DNA of 64,000 bases, taken from assembly GCA_035048485.1 (NCBI GenBank), contig CM068587.1, positions 25,500,534-25,564,533 of the forward strand. Reading direction: 5' to 3'. Shown piece by piece: positions 39,742 to 52,544 of this stretch. The stretch is from Pteria penguin (Eukaryota; Mollusca; Bivalvia; Pterioida; Pteriidae). Both the position numbers and the translations under genes were made by a program. The notes beneath the pieces are model-generated. The model saw only the letters and a list, made by a program, of their open reading frames with translations. It searched no databases and was not told where the DNA came from. Within the stretch, counting starts at the first letter, position 1. Every line of letters begins with the position of its first letter.

Positions 39742-41466
39742 GATTCAGTTACATAAATTTCATCATGGAGCGTGAATAACTAGTTATATGGGCAAAAACA
39801 CAATCACAGAAAAATCCAACAATACGACAATTGCAGTAATATGTTAACGAGTATACGACAGCTGCATATGTTTACGACATATATAAAAGTATAAAAGTGA
39901 AATTACGTAAAACCTTAGGTGCTGAGATTGGAGGAGCTACAGGGACAGACACCCCTCCATCATTGGGATATACCCTCTATCCGCTGGGGACGCCAGACGA
40001 CGCTTTATTTCGTTCTCTCTGGCAGCAAAAGCTGGATCTGCACTTGTCACTACGAATAAATATCAAAATCGCAGCAAGCTTGTGGAAGGATATATTTCAG
40101 TCGATAAATCATTTTTTCATATGAGGACTTGATAGCAGCCGGTTATCAGATGTGTTTAATACATACATAATCGAGGTATAATCATGTCTTCTTAGCTAAG
40201 TGGTGTTAACGTAGAAGTAATTTTTGATTAACAAATTCCATACAATTCATGTAGAAAATATTGACGATACTGCAGTAGACAATTTTTCTTGGTCATGTGT
40301 TTGAAAACAGAGTTGTATGTACTACACCACTAAACTAACAGCTGTTGTGTTTCTTTAACTCGTCGAGTTGTCCGTGATCGCAATACGTCTCGGTGAATCA
40401 TTCTGGATTGAAAATGAATATTTCGGAAGTATACTTATTGCTTATGAATTTATAGCTGAAGAAACCTTCCAGAGCACTGCATCATGAATGAATTAAACGT
40501 TTCCTATACATACATCGACATTTGCCATTATGATCACCTGTAAGAAGCGACCAGTTGTTTTACCCCCTTGTTATGTACAGGAATCTGTACTAAATGACTT
40601 GTGTAATTGTATAAGATGTTCTCTTTTTGTTGTCGTTTTGTTAACGTTACTTTATGGAGCCCATGGCCAGCAATAGAAATAAAGAAATAAGGTTTATGTT
40701 GTGTCTGTAACTTTCACATTTAACATTTCGACATGAATGAGTTTGGACTCCGGAATTCCGTCCTGCCAGTATACACAACTCATTACTAAAAATAAACAAC
40801 GAATATTTTATTACGATTTAATGAAAGATTTCATGAAAAAACATGCATACATACTTAAAAATAACATTATTTACAAAAATAAAAATGTTGCTATTACTAT
40901 CTATCTAAGCCACATAACACAATTGATACTTTCAATCTGAGAACTCCTTTGTTATTCTATATTCATATATGAATTAAATATCGGCTACAACACTAAAAGG
41001 CAAGATGTAACTAAGGCATTTACAGTAATCTAAAATATATAATGTGATGTTACATATATATTTCTCTTCTTTTTTCTTTTCAAAAGGCCCCTTTTCAAAA
41101 ACTTATATACAATTAAACACACATGAAGCAGAAAAGCTTGCTACAAATGTACAAGAAACCCGTATGATTAAAGCAAATTTGTTCATAAACAATTTAAAGG
41201 GGAGTTGGCCAGCCAAATACTATCAGAAGATATTGAACACACTTGGTAATACTAGACCTTTATGAAGCTTCTTTTCTTAAGTAATCAGTCTAATTTGATT
41301 TTCTATCTAAAACATTTAAAGAATACAGATGTGTTCAGATCTCATACACGTTTACACACTAGAGGAATTAGTACAGACATTTAAGCACCAAGATGAGATT
41401 CTACAATAAATATCGGTGTTTACATAAAAGCAGAACATTGGTTGAATCTAAGGTCAATGGCACCCT
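39741..41466. other. Region 3' of the claudin-like gene, nothing firm
   Basis: No exon. An ATAGAAATAAAGAAATAAGG stretch near 40674 on the plus strand resembles the 3' end of a retroelement or transcript but has no matching coding region. The 3' UTR of the minus-strand gene probably lies at the right-hand end. Confidence 0.35.
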
Positions 41467-44400
41467 CTAACGCCTGGTCACGGTTACGGTGGTAGTTGTC
41501 GTCCTTGTCTGAACAGCGCCACCACCACCACGGACAATGATGATGCGGGAGCGGCGCTCGGGTATTAGGAGCAACCCTACGATGATGGCTAGGATTCCCG
41601 CTATTATACACAGCGCGAAGGCCCAGGAAAGGTAGTTATTAGTAACACCTGCAACCCAGATGATGATGCCAAGGAAGATACATCCAGCTACAAATACAAG
41701 AGATTAATATTAATGGTGATAGTGGTGATACATCGATGACATTTTATCGATTAACAACACTGTATTTAAGGATCACCTCAACATCATATATCCAAAGGAA
41801 CTCGAGATAAAAGATACAACAAAGAGCGGATCTTCTGCTTCATACCTCGATATAGTCGTATCAATTAGTGACGATGGTTCATTAGTAACCTTTCTCTATG
41901 ACAAACGTGACGATTTCAGTTTCATTATTACCAACTTCCCTTTTCTCAGTAGCAATATACCTTTCTCTCTCGCATATGGCGTCTTCATTTCACTACTTAT
42001 ACGCTATGCCAGGGCATGCTCTAAATACGAAAATTTCGTCCTGAGAGCGAGGCTTCTTGCCACGAAACTACTCTCACAAGAATATATTGAGGAACGTTTG
42101 AAATTGTCACTGTGGAAGTTCTATGGTCGATATAGGGATCTAGTGCAATTTCAGATTCCTCTTTCAAGAATGTTAACCGATATTTTGGGACCTGACCATA
42201 CAAAATAACCATTGGTACTTCTTCGTTTTTTACTTGGTATTATGCTAAACCATTCAACCAGGCACCGTAACATACATACACATGAGATCAGGTATCATGA
42301 TGCACGTACCACATTAGCTTTGGTACCATATTAGCTTTAGTATTATGCAAAAATTACTGGACGAGACACCATAACGTACGTACCACATTAGCTTTGATAT
42401 TATGCTAAACCATTCAGACCAGATTTCGTCGCATACGTACCACATTAACTTTGGTATTACGCTAAACCATTCAGACTAGGCATTTTAACATACGTACCAC
42501 ATTAGCTTTGGTATTATACTAAACCATTCAGACCAGGCATCGTAATATACGTACCACATTTGCTCTGGCATTATGCCAAAACCATCTGGCCAGGCTTCGT
42601 GACGTACGTACCACGCTAGCTTTGGTATTATGTCAAAACCATCGGACCAAACATCGCAGCCTACCTACTACATTAGCTTTGGTATTGTACCAAAACCATC
42701 GGACCGGGCATCGTACCGTACGTAGTACGTACCACGTTCGCTTTAATATTATGCTAAGCCATTCAGATCAGGCATCGTAACATACGTACCACATTAGCTT
42801 TGGTGTTATGCCAAAACCATCGGACCAGGCATCGTAATGTATGTACCACATTAGCTTTAGTACCATATCAGCTTTGATATTATGCGAAAACCATCGGACG
42901 AGACACTGTTACGTACGTACCACATCAGATTTGGTACTATGCCAAAGCCATTGAATCAGGCATAACTCGCTAATATAGATTGTTATTGTTTAACGTTACC
43001 TAAAATTATTTCATTTATATGGTCGTGGCACCTGTGTGGTGCCTAATTTCATAATTCTCTTTTGTCCTCTTCAAAATGCCCACCGAAGCAGCGAGGGATT
43101 TATATAAATACGCGCCATTATAAACCGTAATGCGGGGCCTCAGTTTATACCGTCTCATCCAAAGGACAGATACAAAGGTAGAGGCTGATAATCGAACCGA
43201 CAGCCTGAAAGGACAGATACAAAGGTAGAGGCTGATAATAGAACTGACAGCCTGAAAGGACAGATACAAAGGTAGAGGCTGATAATAGAACCGACAGCCT
43301 GAAAGGAACCTGCGTCGTTAGACTGAAAGTCCATTACGAAGCCATTGGACCAGCTGTCCCGCCTGGTATAGTCAAAGTAGAATATAGTACATGGTCATTG
43401 TGTATATTTTTGATATTTTAGAATCTGCACTACTTTCTGTATAACTAAATTAGCCAAGGGAGAAGTTCGGTGTGATGAAATGCTCCGAGTAGAATGCAAA
43501 TTGCATTTTACCCCTCTGTACACCTCGCTGTGTTATGACCTCACTTGTATAATATTTTCAGTTCCCTATAGGAAGTAAGCAATAAAGATTTGAGTAATAT
43601 TTCATACTTTAATCTTTAAAGTCGGGAAGTGAAAGTCTTATTGTTTCAGTGTTTTCTTACAATGACCCTTTTGATGGTGTGATGTAATAAGCGCTATTAA
43701 ATCATAATGCTCCGCGTTTCGGTACGATAGGATACCTGGTGAAAGTTTATATGCCTTTTCCTTATCTAATATACATATAAATATGTATAGAATATTGAAA
43801 AGTCTTCCACGTAAGATATTTACCTTGGATTGAATGGTGGATCCAGGAACAAGAACTGCACACATACAGATTTATTAGATGATCATTTAATTCTGAAGAG
43901 AGGAAATAGTGGGGGAGGGTGCATTTTAGAAATGAATATTCTGTCCTTTCAGAACATGTAAATACATAGTCTGAAGTCTTCTGGCGAGAAAATAACTATA
44001 TTCAAGCCACCATGTATGGTTAATGTGCAGTCTCAGTCGGATTTTATGACTCGGTTCGCCCGCCATATGTATTAAATACAGAAGTTGGTTACTTGAAAAA
44101 ATTTAAAAATAACATACTGATGCAAGTATTTTAGGTAGCTCTTTGATTACCTAAATGTTCAATCTGATTAAAACCATATCTTTATTCCGCTTCTCTATTT
44201 GTCCCATTGCGGATAATTTGTGAAAAAACCCCACTTTTTCTCAAAAGTTCATTAATCAATATAACATGCAATCTGTTCCAAAGAAAATGAATATAATCTC
44301 TTTTGTCGTATATTATAAATATTACTTATGTATATCTTTTACAAGAAAGAATAAAACTCAGGGTAAGATTACGTTCTAAGACTTTTGCTTCGGCATAAAG

Positions 44401-47400
44401 TGATGGCCAGTGGTTGTTTGTTAAGTCAGAAGATGTCGTTATAAATCCTATTGGGATCAATCTTTATGTTAAACGAGTCGTGTTGGTAAACAGAAGGATA
44501 ACCGAAACCACAAATGCGGTTCTGCTCAATATGTTATAAAAGCAAAAAAGCTCAAACTCAGATCAGACATGGCACTCGTTAGTTCAGTGGAAGTTTGATA
44601 AGGTCGTATGAACCTTCATCCCTCACTTTCTTTTGTAATTTTACTAGTTCTTCAATACGTATGTTATTTTTTTTTTCATATACTGTTGAATGGAACTCTT
44701 TTTGTGACAGATCTTTCCTGAAAAGTTTTAGTATTTCGGATCGGAACCTTGCTCATAACCACTCAATCGGACAGTTTAACAGATTATTTACGGTAACAAG
44801 ATTTATATATTAAAACAAAATACATAGTTAAAACAATACCTATTGTTCTCTGCATGTAGGCACTCCCGGAATATATTTTATATAAAATGTGGGCATTCCC
44901 GGAAGACACCATCAAAATTGCTCGATTTGCCTATAAATTGCAGATTTGATTCTTCATTTTTCACAGGATGAAAAAAAATTTTTTTTTATTTAAATCTTTT
45001 AGAAAGATCGTTCTTCGCCCCTATGATTAAAGTAAAGAGCTAAAAGGTTCTTTCTTCTTGAAAATTAATGCTAAAATCCGGTATTTAATATTTTATAAAC
45101 GACTACCAAAAAACTATGCATGCATAATATTGAAATACGCATCACCTCCTGATGGCAGTAGTATAGACCTTTCTTGAAATTTTTTAACAAAGTTGTTACG
45201 AAAATGAGGGAGATAATCCGTTTAAACTTTTTTCTAAAAGACGGCTACTGCATAATGTAACACCACTTGTCATTTCACATCAATTCATCAATTATCATAG
45301 GTAGATAATGTTAAGTCAAATGAAAAGTATTGCGAACATGAGAGAAAATCCAGTGAAAGAAAAATTCAAGATGACTTCCACATTTTAAACACGTTTGTAA
45401 TGAATAAAAATTTCAAAAAGATTTATACATATTACTACAAAATATGGGGTGGTGGGTTGGTGGAGGAATACACAAAATGTTATGCAGGCAAAGACGTGAA
45501 AGGTAATTAGCCCCTTTTCTGAGCCCCAGAGTCAAGGAGGAGATAATAAAAACATGTAAAGCCGTTCAGTTCAGTTTAATCAGAAAAAAAACCCCAATCA
45601 TGTTATATCTGTCGCATGCATATGGCGATTAACAAAATGAAAACGGTGAGGGTGAAATGACGTGGGTGATGAACAGCCCTGTACTTCAATTTATTCGTTT
45701 GAAAGCCAGACACTAAAACTAATCTAAATTCTTTGACATTATTTGAACTTAAAAGTTGTACGAGCAACATTGAGTAAAGCACAAAGTAAACCACATAACG
45801 GGTTCCTGAGGAAATGAGACTATTTAAAGTGACTTTTGAAAAGGTCATATCTCATCCTACTAGCATTACAAATAATGGGATGAGTGAACGGAATCGCGGA
45901 GGACATCACGGGGTATCGCAGTATGGACCACTGGGTATCGAATGAGCGTGAATGGTCCTTGACTGAAGGCCACCCACCATCTACCTATGAACTGACGGGT
46001 CCTCCGATTCCTTATTCACTTTAAGTTATTCACATCATCAGTAAACATTTTACAAAACATTTCACACTGCCCAAACATTTCACTCAGACCCTCCCATTTC
46101 CTGAAGTCACAGCTCCTGTTCGACAAACTTTACCAGTTTGATTCATCGTAGCTCCTACGCATCACCTAGGGTTATCAAAGTATTCATCTATTTATATATT
46201 ACGAATACCACTGAATCAGCAACATTGACTCATCACACCATAGTAATACCACAAGAAATGCAAAAATGCTAATAAATATTCTATCATGAATAACTATTCA
46301 ATACTTGGCATAAGCTTGAATATAAAATGAGTATAAAATTCTTTTGTCCTCATTTCCCGTTAATTCTTTTTTTTTTTACCAAAGTATCCCTGTATGTATT
46401 ATCTTTCATGTCCACAGAATCAGAGATTGTGGGGTATTTAGTTTCTGTTCAATCCTGTCTATCAGTCTGTCTGTATCTGTCTTTGTCAGTCAGTCTGTCA
46501 GTTTTTACCGATCAGAGAGAGGCATAAGCTTTTCACAAAATACACCTTGTGTTTATACTGTAGCATGATTACAGGCTCTTATACTCCCAATCTTTAACTA
46601 TTAATCTAACATGTAACATGTACTGTAAATTTTTCATACAAGGATATTTATTATAAATATATATTGCATGTACATTGAGAAGTATATTTATTGTAAAAAC
46701 TTCACGAGAAATACATGTTAACCTTGCTGTTTAGGACGTAATGACGGATTTAGAAAAGGGATGGGGAAGTTTTGCCACAAATTTACAAGGCATATGTTAT
46801 ATATAGATGATAAGGTGGAAAACACCCAAAACCTGCACAAAGACATATCATTATGGAATTTTAATTAGAATAAAATCCGAAATAATTTGAGTAAATTGTC
46901 CAGATTTGGCACCCAAATGGCTGAGTATTTTGGTTAATTCTTGACTATCACATGTGAGCCCCCTTTTTGGAAACTTGAAAACCCTGGATCCGCCACTGGG
47001 ACGAAGATTAATCGAAATTAATATACACGTATACCGTGGAAAATACATCTGTGGATTAATTTCAGGGTTCTTTACCGTGTCCTTTTACATATGGAAATTA
47101 ATAGGTGCCTATCTCTCGCGTGTATATCAAAACTGAATAACTTTCAGTCTCTGTCTTGTCTACATTTGTTACTTCAGATTTGATTTTGCCCTTGACCTTA
47201 AAAAATAGGTGTCTTTCAGTCAGCAGCAAGAGTATTTGTATCAAGTTTGATCAGCCTAGTTATAGACTTCATTATAACATTGCCTTAAAATGCAGATATA
47301 CAGACAGAAAGACAGACAAACAGACTCAGATGGACAGCACTGTATACGTCCGTTTACAAACAGCTCATAAAACTCATATCCCGAGGGGTAAACTCACCTG

Positions 47401-50400
47401 CAACGAAGCAGAGAATGAGGGAGACGAGAATGAAGGTTGGGTTGGCGTCTCTGCAGATGTAGATCAGGAGCAATAGCAGTACTACAGCCAACAAAATGAA
47501 GCCAATTACCTCAAAAGCCCTGATTGCACTAAGTTTACCATCGGCTGAAATGAATTATAAATGATTATAAAACATGCACTACACACACAAAAACCCAATA
47601 TATATTTTTTTTGTAAAACTTTTGCTTGTTTTACTGGATTGCTGTCAAATTGTGTCTTTTATTGTTGTATAACTATTGTTAAATACATCTTATCATTAGC
47701 CGATTCTTTCTAATGTCCTTCTGTGCTAATTCTAGATCTTTGACCCTTTTTAAAGCTATTTCAGTTCTCAGCATTTCAATAATATTATGAACTTTTGTGC
47801 CTAATGCACTACATAAAAAGTTGTATTAAGAAGACTAGAAATCATGCTTGATTGGTTGGTTGAGTTGGCTTTTACGTCGCTTTCGACAATCTTTCAGTCA
47901 TAATATAAGGTAGTCAGTTTAAATAAAAATAGTGACATCATCTGAGATTCGAACACGATCGCCTGTATCGCATACAAAACGTTTAACCAACAAACCTAGC
48001 CTAAAATTCTACTGGACATGTACCGATTTTAACGCAACCATATTTTATTTTAAACAAGAGCAACACCTATCGTGGCATAATACGCCCGTCGCTTAATTTG
48101 GACGGGATCAATTCGCATTTGGCACGAGTTTCATGAAAAACATCTGACGTTTACTACAGTTAATTGCGTTTCATAGCATTTTATCATAGGAATAAGTCCA
48201 AGGGCAATAACTCCTGCAGAAATGGTCCTATCAAACCCATCTTCGAACTTGATCTGCAAAAAATAATCTAGAAATTTTTTTGTCCAAGTCCCCCCCACCC
48301 TCCTAAAATTACGAATTTCTCAAAAATGAAGAAAAAGATATCAATACCTGTAAAATATGTGATAGTTGGTACATTTTACTTGTTTCATGCTAAATTTCAC
48401 AATGTTTTTACGAAAATGAGATTTTCAATGAATTTTAAAAAAAAAAATCTTGAAATTTATAAGTCCAAGGGCCATCCATAAATCCGTCAAAAGTGATCAA
48501 TCGTAACAAAACTCAAACTGGTACTGACGCCGCTTGAAATAAAGCTATATACAAAATTTCAACTCAATATCTTGAAAGACGGCAAAAAAAAGTCCGGAAA
48601 ACATTACCCCGGACGCACGTACGAACAGCGCCATAACATAATACGTGCCGTCTAATGACGTAGGTATAAAAACTGAAAGTAGCGAAGTCCACAGGCGTAA
48701 AGAAAACTTGGGTTGCTATGTATGGGTAGAAAAGAACTCCCTTGCATAGCAACCTAAGCTTTCTTTACGCCTGTGGCGAAGTCATGACTTCACGTGATTT
48801 GTGACGATTATAGGAATACTCATCAGGGACATCTGATTCCTTCAAAACGTTAATTCTAAGGTACACACAATTTTCAGCTTAGAAGTAGCACGTGCTCGTT
48901 ACTGAAAATTTGAAATTTGCAGTTTCTTTTAGCATGAAAGGTTAGAATTGTCTGTCAACTTTATACTGACACCATTTCTTAAATTCCTATTTATTTAGTA
49001 TACATTACATCGATAATCAAATGCATAATTTAATTGGCATTTCTAGTTTTAGAAAGCATATATTCCTTATTCACCAACAAATTGTGATTTGAAAAACGTA
49101 TGTATCGGTACTGCCTGAGGAAAACCCTAAACTAAAAATGCCATTATTTAAAATTATAAAGAAGGATAACATAAAACTGAGGACTGTATCGTGTTCACAC
49201 GGAAATTGACGTCCTTGACCTTTTGACTTCAGATTCATTAGGGTTCCTCACTCCTCTTCCCGATGGCAAGACACGAGCGAAGTTAAGTGGCAATTGTTTG
49301 TATTGCATTTTACGACAGAGTGATAGACACACCCACACATAACTCAGTGGAGTATCAAATACACTAACAAAAGCTATCCTCTAGCCGTCACTGCAGCTCG
49401 CCATCTATGGAGCATCAACGAAAGTTCCGCTAAAACTATAGTACTGTATGCAGTGGAGGATCGGCACATCAATGCATACAAAGTTTACGAGCTTGACATT
49501 GTTCACGTTGTTATACAGTATTCTCATCTCGGTGGTGTTGCGTCGATATGACCAATTCAACCAGAAAACGAGGGAACTCGGTCATGCAGTAGCAAAAACA
49601 CGAGCAAATGATTAGGTTGGAAGAGTCAGTCCGGTCTTCTTTCTGTCCGTGCTTCCATTCACCATTATAAACACTAAGAACTCTGGCAGTACGTCCTTGG
49701 ATACACGACTTCAGAGAATAGAGACAACGCGGAGAACGGCTCTTCTTACTTATAAAATGAAATAATCTGTTCTAGTTCGGCTTTGAAAGTGATGGCATTT
49801 CGTGTGCCCCGTCTCCTCCCTATTATACTCATACACCTCCTTTTCGGGTGTAATTGTAACAAACTGTCATGACTACTTTCTACGACATTGATTGCGTTGC
49901 CTTCTGAACAAATTTAGATAATGGATAATTAAATAATAAATTCAAATTGAAAAATAATTAAACAAATAAATACATAAATAAATAAATGAAGATATCGAGC
50001 AACAAACGCGTTTGCAGAGCATACGTGACATTCATTTCGATCGGTTCCCATGGAAACGAAGAAGTTGGAAGGCCGTGTTTACCAAATATTGCTATTTTAA
50101 TCGGCTTTTTAAAAGAATATCACATTCGCACTGTGTATGAACATAAGAATGTGTGGGAATCCACTGCATGGTAGAAAATAATATTATTCCAATTTACTTA
50201 CTTATATAGTCAACAATATCGGATAGTGCAAAGAACTGAGATTAATGTTTAAGCTTGGGTTACTCAATGAGTATGTATTGCATTTGAAAATAGCAAGCTA
50301 CAATAATTGACCACTTCCTTCTTTTTTTTCTTTAAATGAAAGATTTAAAATCTTACCGTTGAAAGAGACGCATCCTCTATAACCACAATACTGCCATAAT

Positions 50401-50519
50401 CCTTGATTTACTCCTGGCCATGATATCCAGTATGGCGCTGCAAATCCAATTAATTGACACAGAAAAGCCGCAATTAAAAGCGCAAGTGCCACTTTTAAAT
50501 AGATTGACATCACAATCAT
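41467..50519 (-). CDS. Claudin/PMP22-clan four-pass membrane protein (176 aa, three exons)
   Basis: Exons on the minus strand: 50519-50357, 47544-47398 and 41687-41467 (stop). All junctions have GT-AG ends (ACG|GTAAG, TTTCAG|CC, GCAG|GTGAG, TTTGTAG|CT), and both introns are phase 1 (2812 and 5710 bp). Exon 1 gives TM1 (about residues 5-29) and the first extracellular loop with W34, GLW at 40-42, C45 and C50, the W-GLW-C-C signature of claudins. Exon 2 carries SAIRAFE (the Arg before TM2 is typical of the family), TM2 (about 61-85) and the start of TM3. Exon 3 completes TM3, gives TM4 (about 122-146) and ends in a short basic, Thr/Val-rich tail. The loop between C45 and C50 is shorter than in vertebrate claudins, and no C-terminal PDZ-binding YV is present. 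Known for the clan: cell-cell contact, septate or tight junction barriers. The exact subfamily is not resolved. An alternative start is Met4. Confidence 0.82.
41760..42225 (+). pseudogene. 5'-truncated reverse-transcriptase fragment, sister of 12410-13740
   Basis: It begins inside the region after the YIDD motif (AACATCATATATCCAAAGGA) and runs to TLYDKRDDF-like, NFPFLSSNI and KFYGRYRDL motifs and a TAA near 42205. It then joins the element tail at GGTACTTCTTCG. It sits in intron 2 of the claudin-like gene, in antisense orientation. Confidence 0.75.
42235..42965. repeat. ~57-bp tandem array, about 12 copies
   Basis: The unit is CGTACCACATTAGCTTTGGT + ATTATGCTAAACCATTCAGA + CCAGGCATCGTAACATA, with diverged copies throughout. 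It starts right after the RT fragment tail. Intronic. Confidence 0.88.
42980..43350 (-). repeat. SINE with an internal 47-bp triplication
   Basis: Minus-strand SINE layout: tail at the left, a core-like GCGAGGGATTTATATAAATACG, then CGTCTCATCCAAAGGACAG. GGACAGATACAAAGGTAGAG recurs at 43164, 43211 and 43258 (47-bp period). Confidence 0.6.
44160..44218. mobile_element. Single terminus of the CAATCTGATTAAAACC MITE family
   Basis: It matches the left end of the 15893 copy through CTTCTCTATTTGTCCCATTGCGGATA. No matching right terminus follows, so the copy is truncated. Confidence 0.65.
44219..47397. other. Rest of intron 2, nothing further recognised
   Basis: AT-rich. It contains a CCCTGGATCCGCCACTGG scrap near 46982 and a short CTGT-rich stretch near 46460. 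Confidence 0.4.
47850..47995 (-). repeat. tRNA-derived SINE
   Basis: The left part TTGGTTGGTTGAGTTGGC + TTTTACGTCGCTTTC is a SINE 3' tail, and GAGATTCGAACACGATCGCC is an inverted B-box region. The minus-strand head GTTGGTTAAACG is A-box-like. Confidence 0.6.
48055..48620. repeat. Probable dispersed repeat
   Basis: The motif ATAAGTCCAAGGGCAATAAC is echoed by TATAAGTCCAAGGGCCATCC about 270 bp later, giving an internally duplicated non-coding block. No second full copy in the window. Confidence 0.4.
48689..48776. mobile_element. 88-bp palindromic MITE with CGAAGT target repeats
   Basis: The arms CCACAGGCGTAAAGAAAACT...GGTTGCTATG and their inverted copy (two mismatches seen) surround a 24-bp centre. 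CGAAGT flanks both sides. Located in intron 1 of the claudin-like gene. Confidence 0.75.
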
Positions 50520-52544
50520 CTTGACGGTTTAAATTTCGGGATCAGAATGAAGAAAAACTAGGTATCCGTAGGAAGAATTTCAGTGAATCACTAGCCTCTG
50601 TGTAGCGCCCGAACTGTGGAACGCCCGCGGAAACATTAGATAGAGGCTCATGCAAGACATATTTTAAGGCAATCACTCTAACAGCTGCTGTTATGTGTAC
50701 ATGGGCGAATCCATTATGCATTAAATATTACGATTGCACAAAGGAAAAAAGAAAAGAAAAGGGAGGGGGGGACATCATCTCAGCAATCGGAACTTGATCA
50801 TATCAGATCTTTTTGCTTAAATTATGGTACATTCATGATATATTTATTCTAAGTTTGCCATTAAAATGCACAAGCATACCTTGAGGTATAACTATAACGG
50901 AAGGAGGGGTTGGTAGTACGCAGATGATCGAAGTCACATCCTCGTCAGTGACGGACCCAGGGTTTTGAAAAAAAGGAAAGTGTGTGTGTGGGGGGGGGGG
51001 GGGGAAGTGTTTCGAGGTGGGCAAAATAAGAGACGATTAATACAAATGTTGTACAGTATAACGAAACCTTGTTGTTTTCAACTATTTGTCTGTGGTAAAC
51101 ATCAATAACATTGTAACTCTTTTTATAAACTTAAATTAATAACTATAACAATACAAAAACAATACAATACACTTTATTGCCAAAAATTGGGCCCGGGAGG
51201 GCATACATGACATACAGACTATAAACATAAGAAACAAGTTAATACAGTTACAATGATCATATATAGACAATATGAACATAGGTGAATTTTATGTATACAA
51301 AATTGAAATTGAATATAACAATATGTCAGTTGTTTTTGAATTTCAAAATAAAAATGAATATTTGATTGAGACACTTTTATAATAATATTCTCTGTAATTA
51401 AGATCGAAATCGAGCGAAAAGAAGATGTCTTTACGAGGAGTGATATCCTAAAAGTACAACACCTAGACATGCGCGGATACAGACCCCCTACCCCCCCCCC
51501 CCCTGGAATCCGAAAATTTTACCCAAAAAAGGGTAATATTTGGGCATTTTGGGGGTTGGACCCCCTCGTCTAAGAGAAAAAATATACCTTTTTTTGGTTG
51601 GACCCCCTCTGACAAAAATTTCTGGATCCGTGCATGCTAGATATAACTTGTTCAATGCGACTGGGGCATTCACAACAACTTCACCACGGTGGACATTCAG
51701 GGACCACAGAGAATCATAGGGGAATGAAATATTCACCACCAAACACGTTCTCACGCTCCTTGTTTAACTTGGGAGAAACCTTTCTTAAACGCCAAGAGCC
51801 ATTCATCTTGAATGAACGAAACTACGCGGCATAAACAATATTTAAATTCTATAAATGTATTTCAAGACATGCTTTGTATTTAATAAGTGGGGCAGTTACT
51901 GATTCTAGATTTTAACGACAAATTCATGACACAATGTAGTTTTGTATGTATTTTGTTTTAGTATAACTGCGATTTTGTTATTCGTAAAATAACGGGGCGA
52001 TGAAAATGGTTATAACAAGACCTGTGACTAATCATACCAATGATATATTGTTCGATTCAGGCTAAGCTCTAAACTTGGTAGAGGTTTTTTTTTTTGTTTT
52101 TTGGTTTTTATTTCTCAAAACCAACACCCCCCCCCCCCCCCCCCATCTTCGTTGTGACAGAATAAGAACATACTTGGTTAATATGCTGAGTTACTTTTTT
52201 CATTAAGATTCGACCCGATATATATGTAGATATATTCTTAGCTTAAATCTTGACCTACCGTAACACACTTCTCTAGTTCTGCCTATGTGATTGAGGAAAG
52301 TGTATTTAAATGTGGGTCGTTATTTATCGAACTCGATATTTTTTTTTTAAATACAAAAGTCAAATTATCTAGAAAACAGCCGAGACATTATTATAACTAT
52401 AAAAGAATTGACATTTAATGTGAAATACATAACAGATATCCATAAAAACCGAAATTTCAACCTCTGTTTTGAATTTCAGTGGGCGTCTTAAAGAATGTGT
52501 TCATCTGTGCTGCAGCACAGTGGAGGATTTGTGGATTAAATAAA
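50520..52544. other. Upstream region of the claudin-like gene; low-complexity and repeat scraps
   Basis: It holds the presumed promoter (no clear TATA element identified), poly-G near 50990, poly-C near 51490 and 52127, and a GGGTTGGACCCCCTC repeat pair near 51551 and 51597. No additional gene. Confidence 0.45.

Noticed and set aside
39897..40124. 75-codon ORF as a small gene
   Set aside because: No signal peptide, domain, splice context or repeat relation; compatible with chance.
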